5,126 bases of DNA. Origin: an uncultured bacterium (GTDB lineage Bacteria; Verrucomicrobiota; Kiritimatiellia; CAIKKV01; CAITUY01). The notes under the pieces are model-generated. The model saw nothing but the letters and a program-made list of their open reading frames with translations. It did no database searches and was not told the DNA's origin. Shown in pieces: positions 4,920 to 5,126 of the stretch; position 1 is the stretch's first letter, and every line of letters begins with the position of its first letter. A program made the translations under genes and the position numbers. The stretch is taken from positions 1 through 5,126 of the forward strand of contig CAIZMS010000106.1 of assembly GCA_903934155.1 (NCBI GenBank), given 5' to 3'.

Positions 4920-5126
4920 ACGAGCACTATTAAAGTGTAAAATGATCATGAAACAGGCCCGAAATAGGAATGTTTTCGCGATACTCAATGAAAATCACTG
5001 GGGATTTAGCCCCAAAGGGCGAAAAATCGAAAATTCAATTTCCGCCAGAACATATTTACTATCAATCAATTACGCCTAATTTCGCGGAGTTTCGTTCAGG
5101 GAATAACAGGCGCGGTGCGGCACGCA
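4920..5126. other. AT-rich region downstream of the primase gene
   Basis: No firm gene is seen in these 207 bases. They hold the 8-bp palindrome ATGATCAT (4942-4949), short hairpins at 4999-5020, A/T-rich runs at 5021-5070, and degenerate copies of the 10-bp repeat at 5071-5080 and 5105-5114. A 45-codon frame at 4942-5079 (MIMKQARNRNVFAILNENHW...) has only a weak ribosome binding site and no recognised domain. There is no clear rho-independent terminator for the primase operon. The region may extend the origin. Confidence 0.5.
4999..5020. repeat. Two mutually exclusive short hairpins
   Basis: TGGGG (4999-5003) pairs with CCCCA (5010-5014) around ATTTAG. Alternatively GCCC (5009-5012) pairs with GGGC (5017-5020) around four bases. 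The two stems share the C-run, so only one can form at a time. No T-run follows on the plus strand, so a standard terminator is not supported. Confidence 0.4.

Noticed and set aside
4999..5020. Rho-independent terminator for the primase operon
   Set aside because: The stems are only four to five base pairs and no T-run follows on the plus strand.
5062..5126. End of a minus-strand gene entering from the right edge (RAAPRLLFPERNSAKLGVID)
   Set aside because: Only about 20 codons are visible, with no recognisable motif, and other frames are open over similar lengths.

Overview
The window looks like part of a bacterial accessory or integrated mobile region lying beside a chromosomal-type transporter gene. 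Base composition is moderately GC-rich inside genes and more AT-rich between them. The organism cannot be fixed from the sequence. The N-terminus of the sodium:solute symporter at the left edge resembles symporters common in Planctomycetes, Verrucomicrobia and Lentisphaerae, so a PVC-type bacterium is a low-confidence guess. No integrase, rRNA, tRNA or CRISPR array is visible.

Left block (minus strand, 1-1543). From right to left in transcription order this holds a type II toxin-antitoxin pair (UPF0175 antitoxin 1289-1543, then an overlapping PIN/DUF3368-type toxin 820-1305). Next come a spacer with three small palindromes (703-784), a helix-turn-helix-like 114-residue protein (340-684), and a short in-frame CxxC reading frame directly after its stop codon (166-339). 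The start of the symporter gene (1-112) runs off the window.

Centre (1554-1963). This is a divergent intergenic region of about 410 bp with no convincing gene. It contains an A7/T7 inverted repeat, a plausible rightward promoter and a perfect 6-bp inverted repeat over that promoter's -10/start region.

Right block (plus strand, 1964-4919). This is a two-gene replication module: a 69-residue XRE/Cro-like regulator, one base, then a 914-residue primase-helicase. The large protein reads in order as a CHC2-like zinc finger, a TOPRIM domain, a linker, an AAA+/SF3-like ATPase with a divergent Walker A, a probable winged-helix region, and a disordered tail.

The most interesting signal is in the last 420 bp of the primase gene. 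A 10-bp repeat, TGCGCCTGAT, occurs six times exactly (five direct, one inverted) plus several degenerate copies. The copies fall in more than one reading frame and orientation. Direct copies on the left and inverted copies on the right flank a relatively AT-rich core of about 72 bp that carries a 16-bp palindrome. This looks like an iteron-type replication origin inside the 3' end of the replication gene, comparable in idea to the lambda ori inside gene O. My working model is an element that copies itself with its own primase-helicase acting at this origin, is controlled by the small upstream regulator, and is stabilised by the toxin-antitoxin pair. The domains are well supported; the origin and the single-element model are inference.
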